A stretch of 10,106 nucleotides of DNA from contig JADJVV010000005.1 of the NCBI GenBank assembly GCA_016710435.1, positions 1-10,106 of the forward strand, read 5' to 3'. A program made the translations under genes and the position numbers. Shown here piece by piece: positions 1 through 6,794 of this stretch; within the stretch, counting starts at the first letter, position 1; each line of letters begins with the position of its first letter. Origin of the DNA: Hyphomicrobiales bacterium (GTDB lineage Bacteria; Pseudomonadota; Alphaproteobacteria; Rhizobiales; Aestuariivirgaceae). The notes beneath the pieces are model-generated. The model had not been told where the DNA came from and searched no databases. It was given only the letters and a program-made list of their open reading frames with translations.

Positions 1-210
1 ACCGACGGAATAATCGGAGCCGGTTACCCAGATGGGTGGACTGCATATGGGTGGCAGCGCGATGGGCGCCTATCTATTCGCATCGGATGCCGTGAAAAGC
101 GCCTGAATGAAGGCCCGCGAATACTGGGCCGACAAGCGGACCGCCGTGAAGTCTTGGCGGCAGTCGAGTACGTCGCCGCAGTGGCGGTTATCCGCGGGTG
201 GCAGCTATGA
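1..210 (+). CDS. Hypothetical phage protein, C-terminal part (5' end outside window)
   Basis: The reading frame is open from the first base to the TGA at 208-210, giving about 69 residues. It contains WTAYGWQRDGRL followed by a Cys-containing stretch (IGCREK), and ends in an alanine/valine-rich helix with VLAAVEYVAAVA. I recognise the general look of small phage proteins ending in a 'DRREVLAALDY' type helix but cannot name the family. Between about 112 and 140 the neighbouring frame reads AREYWADKRT, which fits such a protein better than the in-frame translation. Two compensating one-base errors there are therefore likely. The stop overlaps a possible following ATG at 207 as ATGA. No function is proposed. 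Confidence 0.55.
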   Translation, partial: TDGIIGAGYPDGWTAYGWQRDGRLSIRIGCREKRLNEGPRILGRQADRREVLAAVEYVAAVAVIRGWQL

Positions 211-502
211 ACCGCCCCGAACCATTTGCATGGCGTGAAGCCGTCGCGGTGCTTCGCAGTCCTGAACCTGCTGGCATACATGTTGTACGCGGCGACACGA
301 GCGCCGGCGCACTACCACGCCATAATCGCGCACGGCCGCGCCCTCGCCGAGTGCCTGCACGATCGCCGCGCCGTATCCGGACTCGCGGCAGCGCATCAGC
401 GTCGCCTATGATGAAGCGCACGGCAGGTGGAACTCATTTGATGCGATGGTGTCAGAACGTATTCAAGGCGAAGCCGCGCCCACAACGAAAGGGGAACCAT
501 GA
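207..502 (+). CDS. Probable small phage gene, frame disrupted, with a possible membrane segment
   Basis: No single frame reads well here. Frame 3 from ATG 207 starts MNRPEPFAWREA and then becomes Arg/Pro-rich, as a shadow frame would. Frame 1 from about 226 contains a hydrophobic run (FAVLNLLAYMLYAA) followed by a helical stretch ending at 411. Frame 2 then carries YDEAHGRWNSFDAMVSERIQ and stops at 500-502, overlapping the next ATG at 499 as ATGA. A membrane-anchored small protein broken twice would explain all three pieces. The size and membrane anchor would suit a spanin or another phage envelope protein, but nothing specific supports that. Confidence is low in the 5' half and moderate that 365-502 is coding. 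Confidence 0.35.
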
Positions 503-672
503 AACCCAGAACCGCGGACAACGTCGTTATCGGCGCCGTGCTGGTCCTGCTCTGCACTACTGCCGCCGCGACGTGGGCGGCAGTCCACTACCGCGACGAA
601 GCCCGACAGCCACGCGCCGCATGTACGGCCGCGCCCGCCGTTGTAAAATCAGCCAAGAGGATATGGACATGA
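499..672 (+). CDS. Small single-pass membrane protein
   Basis: An intact 57-residue frame starting at ATG 499. A purine-rich ribosome binding site (GAAAGGGG, 487-494) lies just upstream, and the start overlaps the previous stop. Residues about 9-30 form one hydrophobic segment (VVIGAVLVLLCTTAAATWAAV), followed by a short basic tail with HYRDEARQ. This suits an inner-membrane protein with a short soluble tail. No family was recognised. The stop TGA 670-672 overlaps ATG 669 of the next gene. It is one of the few unbroken genes in the left part. Function is unknown. Confidence 0.55.
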   Translation: MKPRTADNVVIGAVLVLLCTTAAATWAAVHYRDEARQPRAACTAAPAVVKSAKRIWT

Positions 673-1034
673 TCACCGCCACACTGCTCAACAACATGGG
701 CACCGAGCACGCCCTGAACGCGCTGCGCCGAACTGCCGGATGACCTCATGTGGCTGGTCGACTGGGTTGAACGGCTGCACCCCAGTGACGACGAATGCGC
801 CATCCTCGAGGCAGTGGAAGGGCAGGCTTCACGCCGGCCAGCATCGCCGCCCTGGGCGCCGCCGAGCTGGACATCGAGAACCTGGACACCACAGTCAAGA
901 TGATCGACGCGCTGGCCGACGCCGGCATCAACACCGTCGACAATCTCGGCGCCGCGCTGGCCCTCCTCGACAGATTGGAAGATGCTGGCGTAGAGACGCT
1001 CGCCCACCTTGACGCCATACTGGAGTCAACATAA
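669..1034 (+). CDS. Hypothetical phage protein of about 120 residues, broken by two frame shifts
   Basis: ATG 669 overlaps the previous stop and opens MITATLLNNMGTEHALNALR in frame 3. Near 725 the sensible reading moves to frame 1 (AELPDDLMWLVDWVERLH, then SDDECAILEAVEG). Near 825 it moves back to frame 3 (AGFTPASIAALGAAELDIE), ending in an acidic, leucine-rich helix and a TAA at 1032-1034. The C-terminal part contains a loose alternation of LDTTVKMIDALADAGI and LALLDRLEDAGV, two related helical units. The in-frame stop met if the first frame is followed (TGA 741-743) is probably an indel artefact. Function is unknown. The small size and early position suit an accessory phage protein. Confidence 0.45.
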
Positions 1035-1371
1035 TGTTCGGCGCCGAAGGCGTCCGCGTGGGCTGACGGGTTGGGCGGCGAAATGAATCGCAGGACGCGA
1101 ACAACAACTGATGGAGGCAATCATGGCCACTACTGGCTTGCTGCGGGCCTAGCGCGGCACCGGCTGAAATGCCCGGCTCATATAGAGCGTAGAGCCGGAG
1201 ACAGCAGGGGGTTTGGCGCCCCGATGAAGTTGCGCAAGGGCAATGGCGTCGCCGGGTTGAAGCGTGGCCCGCGTGGACTGGTGACGCCCAACGTTTGAGT
1301 TGAGGGGCTGAGCGGCATTATCGCGTGGCTCGCTGGAACGATTAGTTAGAACGCATTTTAAGGAGAAGACG
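1035..1371 (+). other. 337-base stretch without a convincing gene
   Basis: Two weak candidates exist. A frame from ATG 1083 to TGA 1298 (about 71 residues) has a basic, glycine-rich end (GVAGLKRGPRGLVTPNV). A strong-looking site GGAGG at 1113-1117 precedes ATG 1123, but that frame stops after nine codons (MATTGLLRA). A gene starting at 1123 and broken by an indel is possible, given the density of breaks nearby. No tRNA cloverleaf or intrinsic terminator was seen. The last 15 bases contain AAGGAG (about 1360-1365), which serves the next gene. Confidence 0.4.
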
Positions 1372-2074
1372 ATGGGAAGAGAACTGAAGCGCGTGCCGTT
1401 GGATTTTCAGTGGCCGATGGACAAGCCGTGGAGCGGCTTCCTGAACCCACTACGCGAAGAGTCACAATTGCACCGCCTGCGGTGGCAGCGGAGCCACAAC
1501 GGCAAGCCAGCGCCTTGGCGACCTTGTGTCGCTGTTGATGCTGTCTGGAACCGACGCTGCGAGGCGCATGCCACCCCATACTTGTGCGAGGCACCACTTT
1601 ACCCGCACGCAAGGAAAGACGTGCGGCGCGGACGCATGGCAGAACTGACTGCTGGCCTTGCTGGCCGCACACCGTCCTTCATGGGGCACGACGCCTGCGA
1701 CAAATGGTCTGCGGCGAAGAAGATCATTGCAGCAGCGGGACTGCCGGAAGAGTGGGGGACGGCCAGGAATGCAACGGTAACGGGACGATCTGGGAATCTC
1801 CTGAAGCCAAGCAGTCGGCCGAAGACTGGACGCGCACCCAACCGCCTACCGGCGACGGCTACCAGATTTGGGAGACTGTCAGCGAAGGCAGCCCGATTTC
1901 CCGGTGTTCGCCACGCCAGAAGAATTGGCGCAGCACATGGCCGGCACGCGATGGGGAGCCGACAAAGGCAGCAGCGTTGAAACGTGGTTGAAGTTCATCA
2001 ACGGCCCCGGATGGGCACCAAGCATGGTGATTGACGCGAACGGCATCCGGAGCGGCGCAGATGCTGCGTTCTAA
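1372..2074 (+). CDS. Conserved phage protein 'MGRELKRVPLDF', zinc-knuckle type, broken by four frame shifts
   Basis: Starts at ATG 1372 after a good AAGGAG site. The N-terminus MGRELKRVPLDFQWPM is typical of a phage protein widespread in proteobacterial phages, whose function is unknown to me. The reading continues by frame jumps near 1450, 1575, 1755 and 1901 to TAA 2072-2074, giving about 233 residues. Landmarks in order are CTACGGSG (CxxCxGxG, about 1469-1492), FMGHDACDKW (about 1680), ECNGNG (the second knuckle, its first Cys lost at the 1755 break), YQIWETVSEGSP, and TPEELAQHMAG with RWGADKGS near the end. The two CxxCxGxG-like elements suggest one zinc site of DnaJ type. At 1901 restoring one C to a CCC run joins SEGSPIS to PVFATPEEL. 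Homology is clear; the broken state is probably sequence error. Confidence 0.75.
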
Positions 2075-2087
2075 CGTGTAGGTGACC

Positions 2088-2116
2088 GGCGCTGCGCGGC
2101 TTCATCGCGCAGCGTC
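2088..2116. other. GC-rich hairpin in the intergenic gap
   Basis: GCTGCGCG (2091-2098) and CGCGCAGC (2106-2113) are perfect inverted repeats around a 7-base loop. The stem extends outward by C-G, G-T and G-C pairs to 2088/2116. It lies 13 bases after the stop of the MGREL gene, in a 103-base gap before the next gene. No run of T follows, so it is not a standard intrinsic terminator. It could be an RNA-processing or stability hairpin. There is no evidence of function beyond its position. Confidence 0.4.
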
Positions 2117-2177
2117 CAGAGAGCGAAGCGAACGGGGTCGACCGTAGGGTTATGCCCCATGACTAAGGACGGAGACT

Positions 2178-2369
2178 ATGTTTTTTGACATTGATAAACC
2201 GTTGCCACAAGTGCGGCCGGCAATCTTTCGGCGGGCAGTCACGGTGATTCTGTTCCTCGCGCTGGCCCTGCCGCTGGGCATGGCGTGGGGGCTGATACAG
2301 GGACTGACAACCGGGATGCATGAGGCGTGGATGTTCCTGCGCGACTGCTGGAACGGCGATGGGGCATAA
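2178..2369 (+). CDS. Small single-pass membrane protein
   Basis: An intact 63-residue frame from ATG 2178, with GGAG (2169-2172) at good spacing. A short acidic/basic head (MFFDIDKPLPQVRPAIFRR) precedes one hydrophobic segment at about residues 22-40 (VTVILFLALALPLGMAWGL). A tail with MHEAWMFLRDCW follows. Basic residues before the segment suggest the N-terminus stays in the cytoplasm. No cleavable signal was recognised and no family can be named. It is unbroken and well spaced from its neighbours. Confidence 0.65.
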   Translation: MFFDIDKPLPQVRPAIFRRAVTVILFLALALPLGMAWGLIQGLTTGMHEAWMFLRDCWNGDGA

Positions 2370-2426
2370 CGTGATGTGTTCGCCATCTGGCGTATAACTC
2401 TACCGCACCGACTCCACGCAATCCTG

Positions 2427-2635
2427 ATGAAGCCGACGACACTGCCCGAACGTCTCGATAGCCTGGTACTCCCAGCGGCTAGCATGGCCCGCGGCCGCCG
2501 ACACGCCGGCGCCTGACCCGACAACAGCAGGCCGACCTGCTGCTGTGGGTGCGGCAGCGCCACGCCCGGCGACGAGAAGGCTGGGCAGCCCGACCCGCTG
2601 TCGATCGACAGCCCACTCAAAAATGGAGGACGTGA
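2427..2635 (+). CDS. Small basic phage protein, probably one frame shift
   Basis: ATG 2427 opens MKPTTLPERLDSLVLPAASM in frame 3, which soon meets a stop (2514-2516). Frame 2 alongside reads RLTRQQQADLLLWVRQRHAR and ends at TGA 2633-2635, overlapping the next start as TGATG. Losing one base between about 2480 and 2510 would join them into a basic protein of about 70 residues. The second half, with a helical Gln/Leu/Arg-rich segment, is the better-supported part. There is no clear ribosome binding site at 2427, so the true start may be elsewhere in 2370-2480. Function is unknown. Confidence 0.35.
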
Positions 2636-2840
2636 TGACGATGTTATCGGACTACCTGAAAGCTGAAGAGGCCGACGTCGACACCGACCCCGCGAGTACT
2701 GACCTGGCGGCGAGTCGTGCTGGTGGCGACGCCGGGCAGCGCTTCAGGATACCGCTAGCGACCGCGTATGGGGTTAGTCAGCGGGCAATAAGCCTAGTTG
2801 TTCGCAGGAAACCTACAAGGATGTTCCGGAATGGACGTAA
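2635..2840 (+). CDS. Small helix-turn-helix protein, broken near its end
   Basis: ATG 2635 follows a strong GGAGG (2625-2629) and overlaps the previous stop. The N-terminus (MTMLSDYLKAEEADVD) is acidic. The C-terminal part carries ATAYGVSQRAISLVVRRK, a short HTH of the 'YGVSxxxIS..' kind that also ends phage HNH endonucleases, including the one at 6782-7335 here. Restoring one A to the AAA run near 2808 converts the tail into RRKTYKDVPEWT with TAA at 2838-2840. That is a natural end, just overlapping the polymerase ATG at 2831. Read without correction the frame ends at 2850. The segment before the HTH (about 2740-2755) may hold further errors. It is probably a small DNA-binding protein; its target is unknown. 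Confidence 0.5.
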
Positions 2841-4925
2841 TTGTTGTTGACATAGAGACATACTACGCCGCCGACTACAACCTCTCGAATATGACGACAG
2901 AGGGCATACGTCCGCGACCCGCGGTTCGAGGAGATCCTGCTGGGCGTCAAGATCAACAACACCAAGGCGTTCTGGCTGCTACCCGACCGCGCCGCCGCGT
3001 TCCTGCAAGAAGAGGTCGACTGGGACAACACGGCACTCATTTGCCATCACAGCCACTTTGATGGCCTCATCCTCTCCCATCACCACGATCTCAAGCCGGC
3101 CCTGCATATCGACACGCTGAGCATGGCGCGCGTCCTAGATGGGCCGAAAGCCGGCAACTCCCTGCACGACCTCTGCATCCGCCACCTGCCCGGCCGCAAG
3201 GGCGACTACGTGACGTTCGCCAAGGGGAAGCACCGCGCCGATTTCAGCGCCGCCGAGATCCGCGAATACGGCGCCTATTGCGTCAACGACTGCGAGCGCA
3301 CCTACGACCTGGCGCAGATATTCCTGGAGCAGATGCCGGCGGATGAACTGCGAGTTATCGACGCTGTAGTGCGTATGTTCACCGAGCCGTATTCCTGGGC
3401 GACGTCGACAGGCTCCGCGGCGCGGTAGCGACGGAGCGCCAGCGCAAGATCGACGTGCTGCGGCGCATCGGCATGCTGTGCCCAGTGTGCGGCGGCGATG
3501 GCACCCGACTTCGATCCTGCTGCTACCTCGCAGCCGACCTCGAGGGGCTCCCGTGCAAGAAGTGCGCGGGCACCGGCGTCGACAAGAAGATCGTGGGGTC
3601 CAACGACAAGCTCGCCGCCCTGCTGCGGGAGTACGGCGTCGAGCCGCCTGTAAAGACCAGTCCCACGACCGGCGAGCAGATCTACGCCTTCGCCAAGACG
3701 GACCACGGCATGCAGGATCTGCTGGAGGACGAAGACGAGGAGGTCCGGTGCGTCGCCGAGGCGCGCATAGCCGTGAAATCGAACATCGTCGAAACGCGAG
3801 CCGCACGGTACCAGCAGTGCGCCGAGCGCGGCGTGATGCCCGTGTACGTGTCCTATGGAGCCGCGCACACATTTCGCATGGGCGGCGGCGACAAGATGAA
3901 CTGGCTGAACATCTCGTCCAAACACAACGAGAACCGCCCCGAACTCTCGGCCATCGCGGCGTCCATTATGGCGCCGCCCGGCCACAAGATCATCACGGCC
4001 GACTCGGGGCAGGGTGAAGCCCGCATCACAGCCTGGCTGGCTGGCCAGCACGACCTCGTGGAGGCGTTTGCCCAGGGTCGCGACGTCTACAGCGAGCACG
4101 CATCAGTCATTTATGGCCGGCCGGTTGATCGGAAACTGAAAATAGTTCAGCCAGACGGAAAGGTTTGGCGCCTGACCACATACCTGGCCAACTAGGCAAG
4201 GTTCAAATTCTGGGATGCGGCTTCGGAATGGGGTACCTGAAAGCCAGCGCCGAGCTGCTCAAGGGCATGCTGGGGGCGCCTCCCATCCAGTTCGGGATGG
4301 CCGACATGGAGACCCTGCAAGTCGACCCGAGTCGTTTCCTCAACAACCCGCGCAAGGTCAAGGAGGTATCCGAGTTACCAAGTCGTTTAAACCTAAACGA
4401 TATGCTCATCCACGCCGCCGTGACTAATGCGCTGATTGATCGGTACCGCGCCAGGATGGACAAGATTGTCGCCTACTGGGGCCTATGGAGCAGGTCATTG
4501 ACGCCATGATTGCCGGCCGTGAGATGGTGTTCGGCGCGCACGGCGTCATGCGTACCGCCAAGGACAAGATCTGGATGCCCAACGGCTTGGCCATGCGATA
4601 CGACGGCATCTCGCGCGACGAGCACGGCCAGGCCAGTTACTTCAATGGTCGCAACCGGTTGAAACTTTTTGGCGCCAAGTTGGTCGAAAACACCGTGCAG
4701 TGCATCCACTACTGCATCGTTAGTCGGCAACTGCTGGAGATCAGGAACTTATTGATAGTGGCCCTGTCTACCTATGACGACGTCGTGACTGTAGTACCAG
4801 AAGACGCGGCGGCGGACGCGCTGGCGTTCATGGTTCAGGAGATGAGCAGGACGCCAGACTGGGCGCCAGGGCTGCCGCTCATCGGCGAAGGTAAAATTGG
4901 AGACACATTGAAGGGGGCATCATGA
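2831..4925 (+). CDS. polA-like: Family A DNA polymerase with 3'-5' exonuclease (phage PolA type), broken by four frame shifts
   Basis: The replicative polymerase, about 697 residues once rejoined. Starts at ATG 2831 after ACAAGGA. Frame jumps occur near 2905, 3392, 4193 and 4485. The exonuclease sites are intact: DIET (D7/E9), HFD (Asp at about 3060) and YCVND (3276-3290). Between exonuclease and polymerase lies an insertion with two CxxCxGxG knuckles (CPVCGGDG from 3479, CKKCAGTG from 3554), probably one zinc site. Polymerase motif A is DSGQGEAR (4001-4024), keeping Asp, Gln, Glu and Arg. Motif B is GKVQILGCGFGMG (from about 4195), with Leu at the E. coli Phe762 position and Phe at the Tyr766 position. 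Motif C reads YDD (4773-4781) where His-Asp-Glu is usual. The end (MVQEMSRTPDWAPGLPL) is typical of phage polymerases. The in-frame TAG at 4193-4195 is a frame-break effect. The stop overlaps the kinase start as ATGA. Confidence 0.88.
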
Positions 4926-5642
4926 TTTTGATCGGCCTGGCAGGAAAAGCAGGAAGCGGGAAAGATTCAGTCGCAGACTATCTCGTGCGGCACTATGGCT
5001 TCATCAAGTTCAGTTTCGCCGACGCCCTGCGCCGCGAAGTATCGGCGGCGTTCGGCGTCACTGAGGCCTGCTGCGCGACCGCGACACAAAGGAAATGGAA
5101 ACGCCGCTGCTGGCGCTCCGGCATTGTTTCGACGCTGGATTCGTCCCCATCGCACGCGCTGAGATTGCCAAGTGGCATCATGACAGTTACTTCGACCTTG
5201 ACGCCCTCCCGCTGTCGCCCCGTCAGGTTCTCCAGTGGTGGGGAGTGAATTCAGGCGCGCCCAGAACCTTGGCTACTGGCTTGACCGGGCCGATATCTGG
5301 ATCGACCGGGTGCGTAGTCAGGCGCCGTACCCCGAATTCGTGCCGCAGCTCTTCGTGTGCTCCGACGTGCGGTTTGCGAACGAGCAGGAGTGGGTGCACA
5401 TGTGCGGCGGCAACGTGTGGCACGTCTACAGGGACTCCGTCGCCGCCGTCTGTGCCCACGAATCCGAGAACCCGCTGCCGGTGCTCGCCGGTGAGCGCGA
5501 GATATTCAACAACCACACGCTGGAATATCTACACAAGGGCGTCGACCAGTTGTTGTCGTCTGCCGCCCGGTTCGTCCGCATGGAGCCGCCGGCACCGATG
5601 ACGGAGCCGCAGTTTCCGGACTTCGACAACTTGGATGGGTGA
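4922..5642 (+). CDS. Deoxynucleoside monophosphate kinase, broken by two frame shifts
   Basis: A phage-type dNMP kinase of about 240 residues. Such enzymes phosphorylate dNMPs to dNDPs to supply replication, which fits its place directly after the polymerase. ATG 4922 overlaps the polymerase stop and follows AAGGGGG (4911-4917). Residues 6-16 form a P-loop (LAGKAGSGKDS), followed by FSFADALRREV. The reading then moves frame near 5067 (RDTKEMETPLLAL, then SPRQVLQWWG) and again near 5240, where restoring a G to the GGGG run gives WWGSEFRRAQ, a family hallmark. SDVRFANEQEWV (about 5362-5397) is the second hallmark. A Pro/Asp-rich tail ends at TGA 5640-5642. Recognition is firm; the breaks look like single-base losses. 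Confidence 0.82.
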
Positions 5643-5652
5643 GGGCAACAAC

Positions 5653-5844
5653 ATGGACAGCTATGAATGGCTGAGACTGTGCGCGGCGCGCTACCAGGCC
5701 TGCGGCGGCATGACCCCAGAACAGGCGCGGGAGTCCGCCGAGATCGCGCTGGAAGTAGAACTGGAATGCGGCGCCGGACTGAGCACCGACCCGGCAGCGG
5801 CGGCCGATGCGGACATCGAGTGTTGGGATAACGACGGAGACTAA
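5653..5844 (+). CDS. Small acidic phage protein
   Basis: An intact frame of 63 residues from ATG 5653, with GAGGG (5641-5645) seven bases upstream. An in-frame ATG at 5635 is possible but lies inside the kinase gene and lacks such a site. The N-terminal half is helical (YEWLRLCAARYQACGGMTPE, then QARESAEIALEVEL). The C-terminal half is strongly acidic (ADADIECWDNDGD). This layout is common for small unknown proteins in phage replication clusters. It ends two bases before the DHH gene start, so the two are probably cotranscribed. Function is unknown. Confidence 0.65.
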   Translation: MDSYEWLRLCAARYQACGGMTPEQARESAEIALEVELECGAGLSTDPAAAADADIECWDNDGD

Positions 5845-5846
5845 GA

Positions 5847-6794
5847 ATGAAGCCGCTCGTGATTTATCATGCCAACTGTGCCGACGGGTTCGGCGCCGCC
5901 TTCGCTGCCTGGCTCCGGCTGGGCGACAGCGCCGACTACGTGGCGTGCCAATACGGCGAAGTTACGACGCCGGCGGACTTCGACATGAAAGTCTCGCTGG
6001 CTGCAAAAGACAACGACGTCTACATCCTCGACTTCAGCTTCCCGCGCGAAGTGATGGACGCCTTGTTCGCGTCGGCCAAGCGCGTCGTCTGGCTGGATCA
6101 CCACAAGACGGCGTTCGAGATGTGGACAGGGGGTTTCCGCAAAGGGGATCGTTGGACAGCCATACCTCAAGGCGGCGCTGATCCACTGAAACACTACATC
6201 GCCCTCGATGATAATTTCTCTGGCGCTTACCTTGCCTGGGAATACTTCTGCCCCGGCACCGAGGTTCCCAAGTTGATCCAACATATCGACGACTACGATC
6301 GCTGGCAGTTCCGGATCGATGGCACCAAGGAGTTCAGCAAGGCGCTGTGGAGCTACGCGCCGTGGTCGTTCGCGCAGTGGCGGGATAACTTTGCGCAGGA
6401 CTCCGATGCCGAGGGGATGATTCACGAGGGCGCTGCCATCCTTCGCGCCCACGACCAGAACGTGCAGGCTGTGGTGAAGGGCGGCGCCAGGAAGTGCTCT
6501 GTCTGGAAGTTGGTGGATGGGGTCGAGATCGAATATCAATTCAACCTGCCTGGCCTCGCCGCCAACTGCCCGCCGCACCTGGCCTCTGATGTCGGCCACG
6601 AACTCGCTTGCAAAGTGGCACCTTCGGCCCTGTGCTGGACCCTGAACCAGACCAAGATGGTAGCCTACTGCTCGCTGCGTTCCAATGGCGACTACGACGT
6701 CAGCGCTGTCGCCAAGGCGTTCGGCGGCGGCGGACATCGAAATGCAAGCGGTATGGAAATAGACATACAAGTGCTCCTATCATGGCTTCGCTAG
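5847..6794 (+). CDS. DHH/DHHA1-family phosphoesterase (NrnB/RecJ-like)
   Basis: An intact 315-residue frame, ATG 5847, with GGAG at 5836-5839. The DHH metal-binding motifs are present in order: HANCADGFGAA (Asp13), DFSFP (Asp62), DHHKT (84-86) and a fourth region with SGAYLAWEY and HIDDYDRW (about 125-153). The C-terminal DHHA1 substrate-binding domain has GGGGHRNASG at about 293-302. Members use two Mn ions to cleave small phosphodiesters, such as short oligoribonucleotides or cyclic dinucleotides, or act as 5'-3' exonucleases (RecJ). This length and layout resemble the NrnB-like oligoribonuclease group more than RecJ. In the phage it could recycle nanoRNA or nucleotides, or degrade a signalling dinucleotide; the sequence does not decide. 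The stop overlaps the HNH start at 6782 by 13 bases. No break was seen. Confidence 0.85.
   Translation: MKPLVIYHANCADGFGAAFAAWLRLGDSADYVACQYGEVTTPADFDMKVSLAAKDNDVYILDFSFPREVMDALFASAKRVVWLDHHKTAFEMWTGGFRKGDRWTAIPQGGADPLKHYIALDDNFSGAYLAWEYFCPGTEVPKLIQHIDDYDRWQFRIDGTKEFSKALWSYAPWSFAQWRDNFAQDSDAEGMIHEGAAILRAHDQNVQAVVKGGARKCSVWKLVDGVEIEYQFNLPGLAANCPPHLASDVGHELACKVAPSALCWTLNQTKMVAYCSLRSNGDYDVSAVAKAFGGGGHRNASGMEIDIQVLLSWLR

Noticed and set aside
198..743. A 181-codon plus-strand frame covering 198-743
   Set aside because: Most of it is Arg/Pro-rich shadow. The region is better explained by several overlapping small genes (207-502, 499-672, 669-1034) with ATGA junctions.
2525..2542. Hairpin CAGCAGG / CCTGCTG
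   Set aside because: It lies inside probable coding sequence (QQADLLLW), has no T-run, and arises naturally from Gln and Leu codons.
3135..4099. Two long minus-strand open frames opposite the polymerase
   Set aside because: The plus strand encodes recognisable exonuclease and polymerase motifs there. The antisense products are Arg/Ala-rich or His/Val-rich shadows without family features.
4193..4195. Recoded amber (TAG) codon inside the polymerase
   Set aside because: The downstream similarity (GKVQILGCGFGMG) is in a different frame, so the stop results from a one-base loss, not from readthrough. TAG also ends the intact DHH gene normally.
4203..4222. T-loop-like string (GTTCAAATTC) suggesting a tRNA
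   Set aside because: No acceptor, D or anticodon arm fits around it, and it encodes the polymerase motif B segment.
2831..5642. Programmed ribosomal frameshifting in the polymerase and kinase genes
   Set aside because: No X-XXY-YYZ slippery heptamers or stable downstream structures were seen at the jumps. Six jumps in two neighbouring enzyme genes is not how programmed shifts are used.
5841..6770. A 309-codon open frame on the minus strand, opposite the DHH gene
   Set aside because: It mirrors a clear DHH phosphoesterase. Long antisense frames are common in GC-rich coding DNA, and this one shows no recognisable domain or ribosome binding site.
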